Assembly: GCA_016795465.1 (NCBI GenBank)
Contig: JAEUHK010000106.1
Span: forward strand, 62,001-126,000
From: Verrucomicrobiaceae bacterium
GTDB taxonomy: Bacteria > Verrucomicrobiota > Verrucomicrobiia > Verrucomicrobiales > Verrucomicrobiaceae
DNA length: 64,000 nt
Direction of reading: 5' to 3'
Made by a program: the position numbers and the translations under genes. Within the stretch, counting starts at the first letter, position 1, and every line of letters starts with the position of its first letter. The notes beneath the pieces were generated by a model, which saw only the letters and a program-made list of their open reading frames with translations, did not search any database and was not told the origin of the DNA. This document shows positions 7,417 through 16,413 of the stretch, piece by piece.

Positions 7417-8780
7417 AGCGGCTTGCGGTTCTTTTGATAGTAGGCCACGAGGCCGTCCACGACGCCGCGGACGTAGTCCTCGACGGCGCTGGTCTGCAAA
7501 CGCCCGGCGATGAGCGTGCGACCGACAAAATGACCGGCGAGCAGGCGGCGGTAGGTCTCTTCGTGGTTCATGACGAAGGGCTCGAGATAGACGACGGGGC
7601 AGTCGTAGATGCGGTTGGCGAGAAGGTTCCGCGCATAGACGGCGGTGTTGGCTCCGGCGCGGCGGGCATTCGGCGTGGTGTAAACGTAAGGCGGGAGGTT
7701 GGTGGCTTTGAGGAGGCCTTCGGCGACCGAATCGGCGAGCGGAATTTCCTCTTCGTGGATGCGGGAGAAGAGGCGGTGGAACATCTCGAAGCGCACATCG
7801 GCCTGCTCGAGCTCGGCGGGCGAGTAGCAGCCATTCACGAGCACATGCGCATGGTTTTGCGGCGAGAACTGCGGGGAGGTGGCATTTCCCCAAGCTTCGG
7901 CGTTGTAGTGGAGGCAGACGACGAGGTCGGGCTTGATCTGCGTGTTCACTTTTTTGCCGCGGGCGTGGATCTCGCTGACGCGGTAAAAGAGCTTTTCGCT
8001 CTGCCACTGCACGGTGAGGAGCTTCGCATCGCCGGTGAGGCCGTCGTAGCCTTCTTGCGGCTCGGGGAAGCCGGCGTCTTTGAGGAGTTTCAAAGCGGCA
8101 TCGCGGAGGGTGGCCGGGCGGGCTTTGGTGACAGGTTCCGAGTTCTCGCGAACGAGCGTGACGTAGGCACCGAGGGCTTTTAGGCGCTCGGCAAGCACCT
8201 GGGCGGTGACGAGGCTGAGATCGCCTTCCTGGATGTATTCGTTCGGTTGAAAGCTGAGGAAGCGTTCCTCGATGCGGCCATAGCCTCCGCCGATGTGGCC
8301 GGGGTCGAGAGCGATGTGGAGATCGCTCAGCACGGGGCGGTCTTTGACCGGCTGCAATTCGGCCACGCGATGCCAGTGGCGGGTGCTCTCGGCGGGCGGT
8401 TTCGAGACGGTTTCGAGCTCGATGCGGACTTCGGGATTGGCGGGATCACCAGTTTGAATGAGCAGCGCATTGCCCTCGATGCGCCAGGCGGCGGGGAGAG
8501 TGGAGTTGTCCGTGTAAATTTCCTTCAGCGCGGCCTCCAGCTCGGGGCGGGTCATGGTTTTCGCGAAGGCCTGGAGCTTGGACCAATCGGGCGAATCACC
8601 GAGCGGGCTGAGTTTCGCGAAGCGGAGGATGGGATTCGGTGCCGCGGCAGTGCCGGGCAGGATGCTGGATGGCGTGACGGTGGCCGGTGGAGGCGCTGGC
8701 GGTGGCGTCGGCGACTGCGCGGCCACCGTGCCTGCCAGCACGGCGGCAGAGAGCAGGACGCGGGATATTTTCTCGATCAT
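7413..8780 (-). CDS. N-acetylmuramoyl-L-alanine amidase (Amidase_3-type), exported
   Basis: A 455-residue protein from the ATG at 8780, which begins a clean signal peptide (MIEKISRVLLSAAVLAGTVAAQ) followed by a Pro-rich stretch. The longer frame upstream adds a non-signal extension and overlaps the divergent ymdB promoter region, so it was not used. The Amidase_3 zinc site is visible: ALDPGHIGGGYGRIEERF (His plus Glu), VCLHYNAEAW (His) and YLEPFVMNHEE (catalytic Glu region). This family cleaves the amide bond between MurNAc and L-Ala in peptidoglycan. Its stop overlaps the start of the epimerase/shikimate kinase gene by four bases, indicating translational coupling. Confidence 0.85.
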   Translation of the reverse strand: MIEKISRVLLSAAVLAGTVAAQSPTPPPAPPPATVTPSSILPGTAAAPNPILRFAKLSPLGDSPDWSKLQAFAKTMTRPELEAALKEIYTDNSTLPAAWRIEGNALLIQTGDPANPEVRIELETVSKPPAESTRHWHRVAELQPVKDRPVLSDLHIALDPGHIGGGYGRIEERFLSFQPNEYIQEGDLSLVTAQVLAERLKALGAYVTLVRENSEPVTKARPATLRDAALKLLKDAGFPEPQEGYDGLTGDAKLLTVQWQSEKLFYRVSEIHARGKKVNTQIKPDLVVCLHYNAEAWGNATSPQFSPQNHAHVLVNGCYSPAELEQADVRFEMFHRLFSRIHEEEIPLADSVAEGLLKATNLPPYVYTTPNARRAGANTAVYARNLLANRIYDCPVVYLEPFVMNHEETYRRLLAGHFVGRTLIAGRLQTSAVEDYVRGVVDGLVAYYQKNRKPL

Positions 8781-8833
8781 GGCGGCGATCCTAGCTTGAA
8801 CCTGCCGGGCATCATCTACTAAATGCCTCCACA

Positions 8834-9667
8834 ATGAACGAAGCGACGAACGACACGGCGGCACAGACGGATGACGGGCTTTTCAGGCTGCTTTTCCTGG
8901 GAGACATCGTCGGCGAGCCCGGGCGCAAGGCGGTGTCCCTGCTGCTGCCTTTGCTGAAGCAGGAGCTGAACCTCGATTTCATCGTTGTGAACGGCGAGAA
9001 CTCCGCCGGCGGTCGCGGCATTACGCCAAAGATCGCCATCGGCCTCATGCGGGCGGGTGCGGCGGTGGTGACGACGGGCGATCACATCTGGGATCAGAAG
9101 GAAATCGTGCCTTACATGATCGACGAGCCACGTCTGCTGCGACCGCTGAATTATCGCGAAGGCGCTCCGGGGCAGGGTTACGTCGTTTTGGAGACGAAGA
9201 AGGGCAAAGTGGCCGTGGTGAATCTGCAGGGCCGGACGTTCATGGGCCAGCAGCTCGAAAATCCCTTCCCGGTGATCACCGAGTGCGTGGAAAAGCTGCG
9301 GCAGGAGACGCCGATCATCTTTGTGGACTTCCACGCGGAGGCCACGAGCGAAAAAGTGGCCATGGGCTGGCATCTCGATGGCAAGGTGAGTGCCGTGGTG
9401 GGCACGCACACGCATGTGCCGACGGCCGATGAGCGTGTTTTGCCGAAGGGAACCGCCTTTCAAAGCGATGCCGGCATGTGCGGTCCGATGGACAGCGTGA
9501 TCGGCAGCCAGATCGAGCCGGTTTTGGAGCGTTTTCACACGCAGATGCCCACCCGCTTTGGCGTAGGCACCGGGGCCGTCAGGCTGAACGGTGCCCTCAT
9601 CACCCTCGATCCGAAGACCGGCAAGGCACTGAAGATAGAGCGCATCGCCCGGACGTGGCACGAGTGA
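8834..9667 (+). CDS. ymdB: YmdB-family metallophosphoesterase
   Basis: A 277-residue protein matching the TIGR00282/YmdB family almost end to end: RLLFLGDIVGEPGR (metal-binding Asp), FIVVNGENSAGGRGITPK, TTGDHIWDQKEI, VDFHAEATSEK, GTHTHVPTADERVLP, SDAGMCGPMDSVIG. Characterised members such as Bacillus YmdB are 2',3'-cyclic nucleotide phosphodiesterases that affect RNA turnover and developmental decisions. Cytoplasmic. Divergent from the amidase gene with a 53-bp intergenic region, and followed by a lipoprotein gene 40 bp downstream. Confidence 0.93.
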   Translation: MNEATNDTAAQTDDGLFRLLFLGDIVGEPGRKAVSLLLPLLKQELNLDFIVVNGENSAGGRGITPKIAIGLMRAGAAVVTTGDHIWDQKEIVPYMIDEPRLLRPLNYREGAPGQGYVVLETKKGKVAVVNLQGRTFMGQQLENPFPVITECVEKLRQETPIIFVDFHAEATSEKVAMGWHLDGKVSAVVGTHTHVPTADERVLPKGTAFQSDAGMCGPMDSVIGSQIEPVLERFHTQMPTRFGVGTGAVRLNGALITLDPKTGKALKIERIARTWHE

Positions 9668-9707
9668 GCGATTGCAAAGCCCCGCGGAATCTGATTGGAT
9701 GCCGCTG

Positions 9708-10352
9708 ATGAAATTCCCCCTCCACGCTGTTTTTGCCGCCACGCTGTGTCTCGCGCTTTCGAGTTGCGACACGCTGCAGACCCTGGGCAAGCCGAAGTAT
9801 CAAATTTCCGTCCACGTGCAGGGAACCAACACGGACATGCCGCGGGACGTCATCGAGTTCCCCTACCAGGGGCAGCAGTTCATCTTCAAAAAGGTGCCGG
9901 AGTTCTCACAGCGGTCGATCGCGGCGTTTGAGTCGTTTCCATCAGAAGACGGCGTGGGGAACGGTCTCGTGCTGAAGCTCGACACGCACGGCCGCAACCA
10001 ACTTGAGGCCGTCACCCGCACGCATCAGGGCGAGCTGCTGCTGACCATCGTCAATGGCGTGCCGGTGGACATCATCCAGATCGACCAGCCGGTGGCGGAC
10101 GGAAAATTCGTAGTGTGGCGCGGCGTTTCGGACGAGACCGTGGAGCAGATGGGCAAAAGGCTGGCACACATCTCCTCGGTCAAGTCTTCCGGGAAGTACC
10201 TCGACATGCTGCCCTCAACCGACAAGGAGAAGAAGGACGCTCGCAAAGCCGAGATCGAGGAAAAGAAATACCTCGAGGAAATGGCTCGCCGTGCCGAGCG
10301 CGGCGAGGACATCACCAAGCCGCCGCGCACGAAGGAAATCCCGCTCGAATGA
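9708..10352 (+). CDS. Hypothetical lipoprotein
   Basis: A 214-residue protein from the ATG at 9708, which starts a signal peptide with lipobox ALSSC (MKFPLHAVFAATLCLALSSC). The upstream in-frame start at 9672 would add 12 residues before the signal. The mature part contains QISVHVQGTNTDMPRDVIEFPY and a charged Lys/Glu-rich C-terminus (KEKKDARKAEIEEKKYLEEMARRAERGED). No recognised domain. The stop overlaps the M23 peptidase start as ATGA, so the two are co-translated, which suggests a cell-envelope role. Confidence 0.75.
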   Translation: MKFPLHAVFAATLCLALSSCDTLQTLGKPKYQISVHVQGTNTDMPRDVIEFPYQGQQFIFKKVPEFSQRSIAAFESFPSEDGVGNGLVLKLDTHGRNQLEAVTRTHQGELLLTIVNGVPVDIIQIDQPVADGKFVVWRGVSDETVEQMGKRLAHISSVKSSGKYLDMLPSTDKEKKDARKAEIEEKKYLEEMARRAERGEDITKPPRTKEIPLE

Positions 10353-11374
10353 CCCTGATGAAGGCTTTCACCTGCCTCCTGCTGCTGGCAGCGCCACTTT
10401 CGATTCAGGCTCAACTGGGCCTCGTGCTGCCGACGGAAAACACCGCCTTGCTCTCGAAGGAGCCGGCTGGCTACTTCCAGTTCGTGGACCGCACTTTCGA
10501 GGGCGAAAAGACCACGCCGTGGGAGGGCGGGCAGTTCGGTTTTGTGCGCGATCCACGCCGCGTGGGATCGAGGATCGCTTTTGCGAGGTTTCACGAAGGT
10601 CTCGACGTGAAGCCGGTGCGCCGTGACGCACGTGGCGAACCGCTCGACGAGGTGCGAGCCATCGCTGCCGGCCAGGTGGTGTATGTGACGGTCTCCACCG
10701 GATTGAGCAACTACGGGCGCTACATCGTGGTGCGGCATGATTTTGCCGGCTCAGGGCCGTTTTTCTCGCTCTATGCCCATTTGAAGCAGGCGGGTGTGCA
10801 GGCTGGTGATGCCGTGAAGGCCGGCCAGGCCATCGGCGTGATGGGTTACACGGGTGCTGGCATCGACCAGCGCCGTGCGCATGTGCACGTGGAGCTGAAT
10901 CTGCTGCTCGACAGCCAGTTCGAGGCCTGGCACGCGAAGAACTTCACCACCCCCAACCATCACGGGCTCTACAACGGGCTCAATTTGATCGGTTTGGACC
11001 TCCAGAGCCTTTACTTGGCTGCCGCGAAAAATCCGGGCGTGACCTTGCCGGAGTTCATCCGCAGCCAGGAGCCTGCTTTCCGCGTGCGTGTGCCCGGCAC
11101 GGCCCGGATGGAGATGCTGGGCCGTCACCCCTGGCTCGCCGGGGGCAAAACAGCCCGTGCCGCCTCTTGGGAGGTCACTTTCACCCGGTGGGGCTTCCCG
11201 ATTGAAGTGCTTCCTGCCGCTGAAAACACCACTGCCGCCGGAGTGACGTGGGTGAAGGACACCGGCCTGCCCCATTACCTGAACACCCGCGGCCTGCTGA
11301 CCGGCAGCGGCAGCACGGGAAAGCTGACCGTCGAGGGTCTGCGATTCCTCCAACTCCTGTGCGGGCTGCCATGA
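10349..11374 (+). CDS. M23 (LytM) family metallopeptidase, exported
   Basis: A 341-residue protein from the ATG at 10349, which overlaps the upstream stop and begins a signal peptide (LLLLAAPLSIQAQ). The LytM domain is clear: FHEGLDVK (first His/Asp ligands), SNYGRYIVVRHD, FFSLYAHLKQAGVQ, GDAVKAGQAIGVMGYTGAG and RAHVHVELNL (HxH ligand). The C-terminal 120 residues form an extra domain of unknown type. M23 enzymes are peptidoglycan endopeptidases or degenerate amidase activators. The key ligands are present here, so it is probably active in the periplasm. Confidence 0.85.
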   Translation: MTLMKAFTCLLLLAAPLSIQAQLGLVLPTENTALLSKEPAGYFQFVDRTFEGEKTTPWEGGQFGFVRDPRRVGSRIAFARFHEGLDVKPVRRDARGEPLDEVRAIAAGQVVYVTVSTGLSNYGRYIVVRHDFAGSGPFFSLYAHLKQAGVQAGDAVKAGQAIGVMGYTGAGIDQRRAHVHVELNLLLDSQFEAWHAKNFTTPNHHGLYNGLNLIGLDLQSLYLAAAKNPGVTLPEFIRSQEPAFRVRVPGTARMEMLGRHPWLAGGKTARAASWEVTFTRWGFPIEVLPAAENTTAAGVTWVKDTGLPHYLNTRGLLTGSGSTGKLTVEGLRFLQLLCGLP

Positions 11375-11407
11375 CAGGGCCATGAACGAACATTTTACAG
11401 GGACGCA

Positions 11408-11437
11408 TTGACTAAGAAGACCGTTTCCGGGTATCAT
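11408..11437 (+). promoter_or_regulatory. Candidate promoter for the 1309-residue surface protein
   Basis: TTGACT (11408-11413), an 18-bp spacer and TATCAT (11432-11437). It lies in the 77-bp gap before the ATG at 11452. The leader would be only about 8 nt, with no Shine-Dalgarno site. The two hexamers are the best sigma-70-like match noticed in the window. Confidence 0.5.
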
Positions 11438-11451
11438 CCCGGCTTCCCCCT

Positions 11452-14400
11452 ATGTCTTCCAAGCTGCTGCCTTCCACGCGAATCCTCTGGCTGTTTTTGG
11501 TTTCGGCGTGTTTCGGGCTATTGCCACAAAACCAAGCCTCTGCCCAAGGTCTTGAAAATCCCTCCAATGTGCAGGTGAGGGTCAGCAGGTCTGTGTCCAC
11601 GGACGCGGACCTCTACCGTGTCTCCTGGACGGACAATGCCACCGCGGAAGACTACTATGCGATTTTCGCCTCGACCACTGCCGACATGGGAACCAACCCG
11701 GTGGCCTATGCGGATCCCAATTCCACCTCCGTCGAGTTCACGCTGGGCACACAAAACATGGCCAATGGAACGACTTGGTACTTCTGGGTGAGGCCGACCA
11801 AGGTCGGTCCCATCTACGGAGGCTCGGAGTCCGGTTTTGTGAGTTTGCCCGCTACCTCATTCAATGCACCCACGGGCCTCAGCGTCACCAACACCGCGAA
11901 CACGAACGTGGCGACCCTCACTTTCACGGACAATTCCACTCAGGAGGCCTTCTATGAGGTCTGGGCCCGCGATGTCACCGCTGGCGGCAGCCTCATCCAA
12001 CTGGTGAACATTCCGTTCAGTTCCTCGCCAGCGAGCGTCTTTTACTATCTCCAGCCGGGGCGAACCTACGAACTGCAACTCCGCGCCGCGCGTTACAGTG
12101 GCGCCTACGGCAACTCGGCACTCGCTTACACCGGGTTCTCGAATCCTGCGACGGTCACCATGTCCGGCACCTACGATGCCACACCTCCACCCGCTCCAAC
12201 AAATCTCTCTGTCGCCTCCGTGCTGAGCTCCCCCAACTACTACTTCGGCGTGCATTTCGACGACACCTCGACGAACGAGACTGGATTCGAGGTGCAATAC
12301 AAGGGTGCTGGCGCCGCGGACACCAGTTTCGTCACCGCCGATATCTGGACCGTGGATAACACAACCAGCACCACGACGAACCTCGGCATCGGAGATTATC
12401 TCAACACAGGCACCACCGCGAATGTGTCGCTCGACTTCCGCGTGAGGGCTCTGCGTGGTAATGGCCCCTTTGCCATTGCTTCGGCCTATTCATCCACCAT
12501 TGGAGCCACGACCGCCACCTTCAATGCCCCCGCCAACCTTCGCGTCACCGCGCCGGCGGACAATGGCAAGGTGCAGATGTTCTGGTCGGACAACGCCACG
12601 ACCGAAACAGGCTACCAGATCGAGTTCCGGTATGGCACGAGCGGCACCTTCACCTCCTTGGGCACGCTGAACTCCACAGCCTACTCACGATATCAAAACA
12701 GCGGCGGCATCGGCGGCTTCCCCCCATCCAGCACGATTCAGTTTCAGATCAAAGCGGTCAACGCCACCACCAGCACGGCCTACAGCAACATCGCCACCGT
12801 GGTCACGCCGCCTCTCACCGCTCCCACAAATCTGGCTCACACCACCCCGCAGCTCGAGCAGGTGGTGCTGACCTGGACGGATAATTCAGGCAACGAGGGC
12901 AACTACGAGGTCCAGTATCAGTTGCCCGGAGCCACCACGTTCTCCAACTACGATTACCTGGCGGCGGGCACGACCACGGTCACGATTAATGGCGTGCCTC
13001 CGGGGAGCCAGTTCCGTGTGCGCGCCACCTATGGCAGCGGACCAGACTACTTTTCAGACTTCTCCAACATCATCACCGCCAATCCAGCGCTCAAGCCGCC
13101 TACGGCACTCACCGTCACTGCGGCCAGCGACCGCCAGCTCAATCTGTCGTGGACGGACAATTCCGGGGCCGAGGCCGGATATGCCATCTACTGCAAGGCC
13201 TCGACCGACTCGCAGTTTCAGTTTTGTGGCAGCGTGGACGAAAATCTGACCACCTTCAGTGCCCGTTTCGTGGACAGCGGCTCCAACACGCCCTTCACAC
13301 CCAACACGACCTACCAGTTCGAGGTGTATGCCTTCTTCGGCTCGTCATTGAGCACCGCCGCCACCGGCTCCGCGACCACGAAAGATGGAGCGACCTCCGA
13401 CCTGTCCCCACCGATGTTTGTGAACGAGGCCTTCACCTATACCTTCACCGCCACCACCAGCCAGGGCACCATCTCCTCCACCAGCCTGACCGGCACGCTG
13501 CCGCCCGGCATCACCTACGACTCCGTCACCCGCGTGCTCAGCGGCACGCCGACAGCACGCGGTGCCTTCACACCCACGCTGAGTGTCACCTGGTCCAATG
13601 GCTGGAGCACCACCTACACGCTGCACCTGCGCCCGATTTACCGCCCGGCCCGCCCTCAGGTGGTCACCCCGATCGCCGACCACACGCTCACGCTCGGTGG
13701 TGCGGGAGCATCGCTCACCATCCCGTTGCAATTCACCTTTGCTGATCCGGATTCCGAGTCGGCTGTGGCCATCGGTCTGCCGGGACCGGACGGCACGCCC
13801 GGCGCTCGCTCGATGACAATCATTCTGAACGACAGCGTCACCCCCGGCACGGTGGCGAACTTCCGCTCCTACCTCAACAACGCCTCCGATGGCTACACAG
13901 CCAGCGTTTTCCATCGCTTAGTGCAGGGATTCATTCTCCAAGGTGGGGCAAACCGCTCCAGCCCTCTTCCAGGGGCCGCCTCCAACGCTCTGGCTCATGT
14001 AACGAAGAACTCTCCGATCCAGAACGAGCCGGGCGTGCCCAATCTGGCCGGCACGATCGCCATGGCGAAATTGCCGGGTAATCCCCACAGCGCCACGACG
14101 GACTTCTTCTTCAACCTCGCGGACAACACGGCTAATCTCGATTTTCAGAACGAGGGGTTCAGCGTCTTCGGACGCGTCGCCCAGCCTTCGCTTGCCACAC
14201 TCTCAGCGTTGGCAAGTCTTCCACTTCCGCCTGCGGCGGCCAGCGGCCAGCCGGCAAACTACCAGGTTCTGGTCGATGCGGTGGCCATCTATTCGACGAC
14301 AGCATCGGGCAGCACCACCGTCGTTCCTTCCTCGTTTGAATCTATTAGCAAAGGGCAACTCATCACCGGCTCCGGCATCCCGGCCAACACCTTTGTCACG

Positions 14401-15381
14401 GCCGTCAACGGCACCACGAACATCACCATCTCCAATCCAGCAACCGCGAGTGGCACGTCTTCCCTCAAGTACGGCCTGCCGACAGTGGTCGTAAATTCGA
14501 CGATGACATCCGGCAGCACCACCATCGTTCCTGCCTCCTTTGCTTCGATAGTCGCCGGTTTAGGCGTCAGTGGTGCCGGAATTCCGGCCAACACCACGGT
14601 CACCGCCGTCAACGGCACCACGAATATCACCATCTCCAATCCGGCCACGGCATCCGCTACGAGCCCTCTCACCTACGGCATACCGTCAGCCTTCTCCTCC
14701 ATGCCCTACAATGCCGGCACGGCTCCTGCGCCGCCGATAGATGCTTCGAAGCTGCTGCGCATCGACTCCGTCGTCAGCAGCGTGCCCGTGCTCAACGGCT
14801 ACACGGTCAGCGGAAACACGAACAGCTCGGCGGTTTCGGCGACGATCAGCGGGACCGATTTGACCCTCAACGGCCTCACTGGCGGTGCCTCCACCATCAG
14901 CCTCCAGGTCTCCGACCTCGATGGCAACCAGCTCCTCACGCCGCTCAGCTTCAACGTCACCGTCATGAACACCCTCGGTGCTTGGGCGACCGCGGAAGGC
15001 CTCCCGAGCGGCCAGGATGGACCGGATGCTGATCCTGATAACGACGGGCGCAAAAACCTCCTCGAATACGCGCTCATGAGCAGCCCGGGCACCTCGAACG
15101 GATCCTCCGATCCTGTGGTGAGCTCCACGACGGACGGCGCGGACAAAAAGGCCTCGATCACCTTCAAGGTGCGGAAGTTCGCCACCCTCACCTACACCGT
15201 CGAAGGCTCCAGCAATCTCACCTCCTGGAGCACCGTGTGGACCAGCACCGATGGCTTTGGCGCTGCCAATGTGGCCTCCGCGGCCAACAACGCGGACCAC
15301 ACCCTCGTCACGATCAAGGACAACGTGCCTTACACGGACGCCACGCCGCGCTTCCTGCGCCTGAAGGTCACCTCTCCGTAA
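11452..15381 (+). CDS. Secreted multi-FN3 protein with Ig-like, cyclophilin and C-terminal domains
   Basis: A 1309-residue exported protein with a signal peptide (about 1-30). Six fibronectin type III repeats (about 35-640) are each marked by a variant of SWTDNSxxExxYEV. A putative Ig-type domain (about 645-725: GTLPPGITYDSVTRVLSGTPT) follows. Next is a cyclophilin-type peptidyl-prolyl isomerase domain (about 780-945: TVANFRSYL, FHRLVQGFILQGG, IAMAKLPGNPHSATTDFFFNL, FSVFGRV). Two tandem 68-residue repeats lie at about 947-1078, and a C-terminal verrucomicrobial-type domain at about 1180-1309 (DADPDNDGRKNLLEYAL ... YTVEGSSNLTSW). Probably cell-surface or extracellular. Extracellular cyclophilin domains with FN3 arrays are seen in this phylum, but their substrates are unknown. 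Stands alone behind its own promoter. Confidence 0.87.
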   Translation: MSSKLLPSTRILWLFLVSACFGLLPQNQASAQGLENPSNVQVRVSRSVSTDADLYRVSWTDNATAEDYYAIFASTTADMGTNPVAYADPNSTSVEFTLGTQNMANGTTWYFWVRPTKVGPIYGGSESGFVSLPATSFNAPTGLSVTNTANTNVATLTFTDNSTQEAFYEVWARDVTAGGSLIQLVNIPFSSSPASVFYYLQPGRTYELQLRAARYSGAYGNSALAYTGFSNPATVTMSGTYDATPPPAPTNLSVASVLSSPNYYFGVHFDDTSTNETGFEVQYKGAGAADTSFVTADIWTVDNTTSTTTNLGIGDYLNTGTTANVSLDFRVRALRGNGPFAIASAYSSTIGATTATFNAPANLRVTAPADNGKVQMFWSDNATTETGYQIEFRYGTSGTFTSLGTLNSTAYSRYQNSGGIGGFPPSSTIQFQIKAVNATTSTAYSNIATVVTPPLTAPTNLAHTTPQLEQVVLTWTDNSGNEGNYEVQYQLPGATTFSNYDYLAAGTTTVTINGVPPGSQFRVRATYGSGPDYFSDFSNIITANPALKPPTALTVTAASDRQLNLSWTDNSGAEAGYAIYCKASTDSQFQFCGSVDENLTTFSARFVDSGSNTPFTPNTTYQFEVYAFFGSSLSTAATGSATTKDGATSDLSPPMFVNEAFTYTFTATTSQGTISSTSLTGTLPPGITYDSVTRVLSGTPTARGAFTPTLSVTWSNGWSTTYTLHLRPIYRPARPQVVTPIADHTLTLGGAGASLTIPLQFTFADPDSESAVAIGLPGPDGTPGARSMTIILNDSVTPGTVANFRSYLNNASDGYTASVFHRLVQGFILQGGANRSSPLPGAASNALAHVTKNSPIQNEPGVPNLAGTIAMAKLPGNPHSATTDFFFNLADNTANLDFQNEGFSVFGRVAQPSLATLSALASLPLPPAAASGQPANYQVLVDAVAIYSTTASGSTTVVPSSFESISKGQLITGSGIPANTFVTAVNGTTNITISNPATASGTSSLKYGLPTVVVNSTMTSGSTTIVPASFASIVAGLGVSGAGIPANTTVTAVNGTTNITISNPATASATSPLTYGIPSAFSSMPYNAGTAPAPPIDASKLLRIDSVVSSVPVLNGYTVSGNTNSSAVSATISGTDLTLNGLTGGASTISLQVSDLDGNQLLTPLSFNVTVMNTLGAWATAEGLPSGQDGPDADPDNDGRKNLLEYALMSSPGTSNGSSDPVVSSTTDGADKKASITFKVRKFATLTYTVEGSSNLTSWSTVWTSTDGFGAANVASAANNADHTLVTIKDNVPYTDATPRFLRLKVTSP
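14293..14686 (+). repeat. Two tandem 204-nt coding repeats in the surface protein
   Basis: Units begin at 14293 and 14497, both reading like STxxSGSTTxVPxSF at the protein level. They share a near-identical block of about 50 nt (14399-14448 and 14602-14651), encoding TAVNGTTNITISNPATAS. The high nucleotide identity points to recent duplication. They follow directly after the cyclophilin domain. Confidence 0.8.
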
Positions 15382-15394
15382 GAGTGACCTTTTT
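15364..15394 (+). terminator. Intrinsic terminator overlapping two convergent stop codons
   Basis: Stem aaggtcac (15364-15371) pairs with gtgacctt (15384-15391), followed by a run of five T (15390-15394). The hairpin contains the TAA stop of the plus-strand surface-protein gene and the TGA stop of the minus-strand glycosyltransferase gene. Confidence 0.7.
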
Positions 15395-16147
15395 GGCGGG
15401 ATTCCCCCCACGAACCGCCCGCCACAGGAGCAGCGGCAGGCGAAGGAAAAAGCCGCACAGCAGCCGTGCGTGCATCCAAGTGAGCAGCGTGTTGTCCCGG
15501 AAGTAGCGGAACTGGGACACACCGCCCTCCGCCGCCGTGAGATATTTCACCGGCGTGGGCACATTGATCGCCGGCACACCATTCCAGCAGAGCCGCACGG
15601 CCACCTCGGTATCAAAATCAAAGCGCCGGGCGAACCGCGTGCCGCGGAAGGCCCTCAAAAGCGCCGGCAGCGGATACAGGCGCATGCCGAAAAGCGAGTC
15701 GCCGATGCCCCAGCCGAGCGTTTCGATGTGTGCCCACAGGTTCGAGAGCCGGCGGCCACGCACGCGCAGCAGCGGCGCCTCCGGGCCAAAGATCGGTTGG
15801 CCGAGCAAAGCGGCCTCCGGATGCGCTTCGGCGAGCGAAAGGAACTTCGGGATAAACTCCGCTGGATGCTGCCCGTCCGAGTCCATCGTGAGCACATGGG
15901 TGAAACCAGCCTCCGAGAGCATTTCCGCCCCGGCGAGCACGGCGGAGCCTTTCCCGCGGTTCACCGGCAGTTTCACCACATTGAGGCCTGGATGCTCCGG
16001 CTGGAGGGCTTCCGCATCCTTTTCACTGCCGTCCGTGCTGCCATCCACCACCACCCACACATCCTTCCACCGAGCCAGCGCCTGCAAGACAGTCGTCTTC
16101 AGAAGTCGTCCGGTGTTGTAGCTGGGAATCAGGATGGCAACGCGCAT
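15368..16147 (-). CDS. Glycosyltransferase family 2 protein
   Basis: A 259-residue protein from the ATG at 16147 (MRVAILIPSYNTGRLL); a GTG three codons upstream is possible but less likely. GT-A fold hallmarks: VAILIPSYN, VWVVVDGSTDGSEKDAE (nucleotide-sugar Asp), LPVNRGKGSAVLAG, VLTMDSDGQHPAEFI (DxD-like DSDGQ) and a dolichyl-phosphate mannosyltransferase-like C-terminal part. A hydrophobic stretch near the C-terminus (LLCGFFLRLPLLLWRAV) may associate with the membrane. Probably transfers a sugar to a lipid or polysaccharide carrier; donor and acceptor unknown. Its end overlaps the convergent surface-protein gene by 14 bp. Confidence 0.88.
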   Translation of the reverse strand: MRVAILIPSYNTGRLLKTTVLQALARWKDVWVVVDGSTDGSEKDAEALQPEHPGLNVVKLPVNRGKGSAVLAGAEMLSEAGFTHVLTMDSDGQHPAEFIPKFLSLAEAHPEAALLGQPIFGPEAPLLRVRGRRLSNLWAHIETLGWGIGDSLFGMRLYPLPALLRAFRGTRFARRFDFDTEVAVRLCWNGVPAINVPTPVKYLTAAEGGVSQFRYFRDNTLLTWMHARLLCGFFLRLPLLLWRAVRGGNPAKKVTLTER

Positions 16148-16237
16148 GCAACGCACCCGCGGGCATCCGCGTGAGGCCGTGGATGGGGGCGAGAATCAGC
16201 CTCCCCGCAAGCACGGAATCACCCTCTTCCGCACAAC

Positions 16238-16393
16238 TCACCGGTCCTCCGCCATGTCCGGCGTCTCAAACTCCACGCCATGGACTTTTTCTGTCTCATT
16301 CGGCGTGGTGAGCACCTTGTAAACGCACCAACTGAAAAGGACGGTGACAGTGCCCACGGAGGCGAGCATGACGAGAAGGCCGGAGGTGGTCAT
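16238..16393 (-). CDS. MetS-like small subunit of NSS transporter
   Basis: A 51-residue protein (MTTSGLLVMLASVGTVTVL ...) with one N-terminal transmembrane helix and a short polar tail. It starts 20 bp downstream of the NSS transporter stop. This size, topology and position match the methionine/alanine import NSS transporter small subunit (MetS) family, which is required for transport in Corynebacterium MetPS. A longer frame upstream runs through the transporter gene and is a shadow; the ATG at 16393 fits the context best. Confidence 0.7.
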   Translation of the reverse strand: MTTSGLLVMLASVGTVTVLFSWCVYKVLTTPNETEKVHGVEFETPDMAEDR

Positions 16394-16413
16394 GGAGGAT
16401 AAAACGGATAAGG

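Noticed and set aside
7417..8007. Upstream extension of the epimerase/shikimate kinase frame
   Set aside because: Arg/Pro-rich shadow of the amidase gene; the ATGA-coupled ATG at 7416 begins exactly at the Rossmann motif.
12180..13400. Repeated TWTDNS-like blocks considered as a possible repeat array
   Set aside because: Protein-level FN3 repeats with diverged DNA; not a CRISPR or satellite array.
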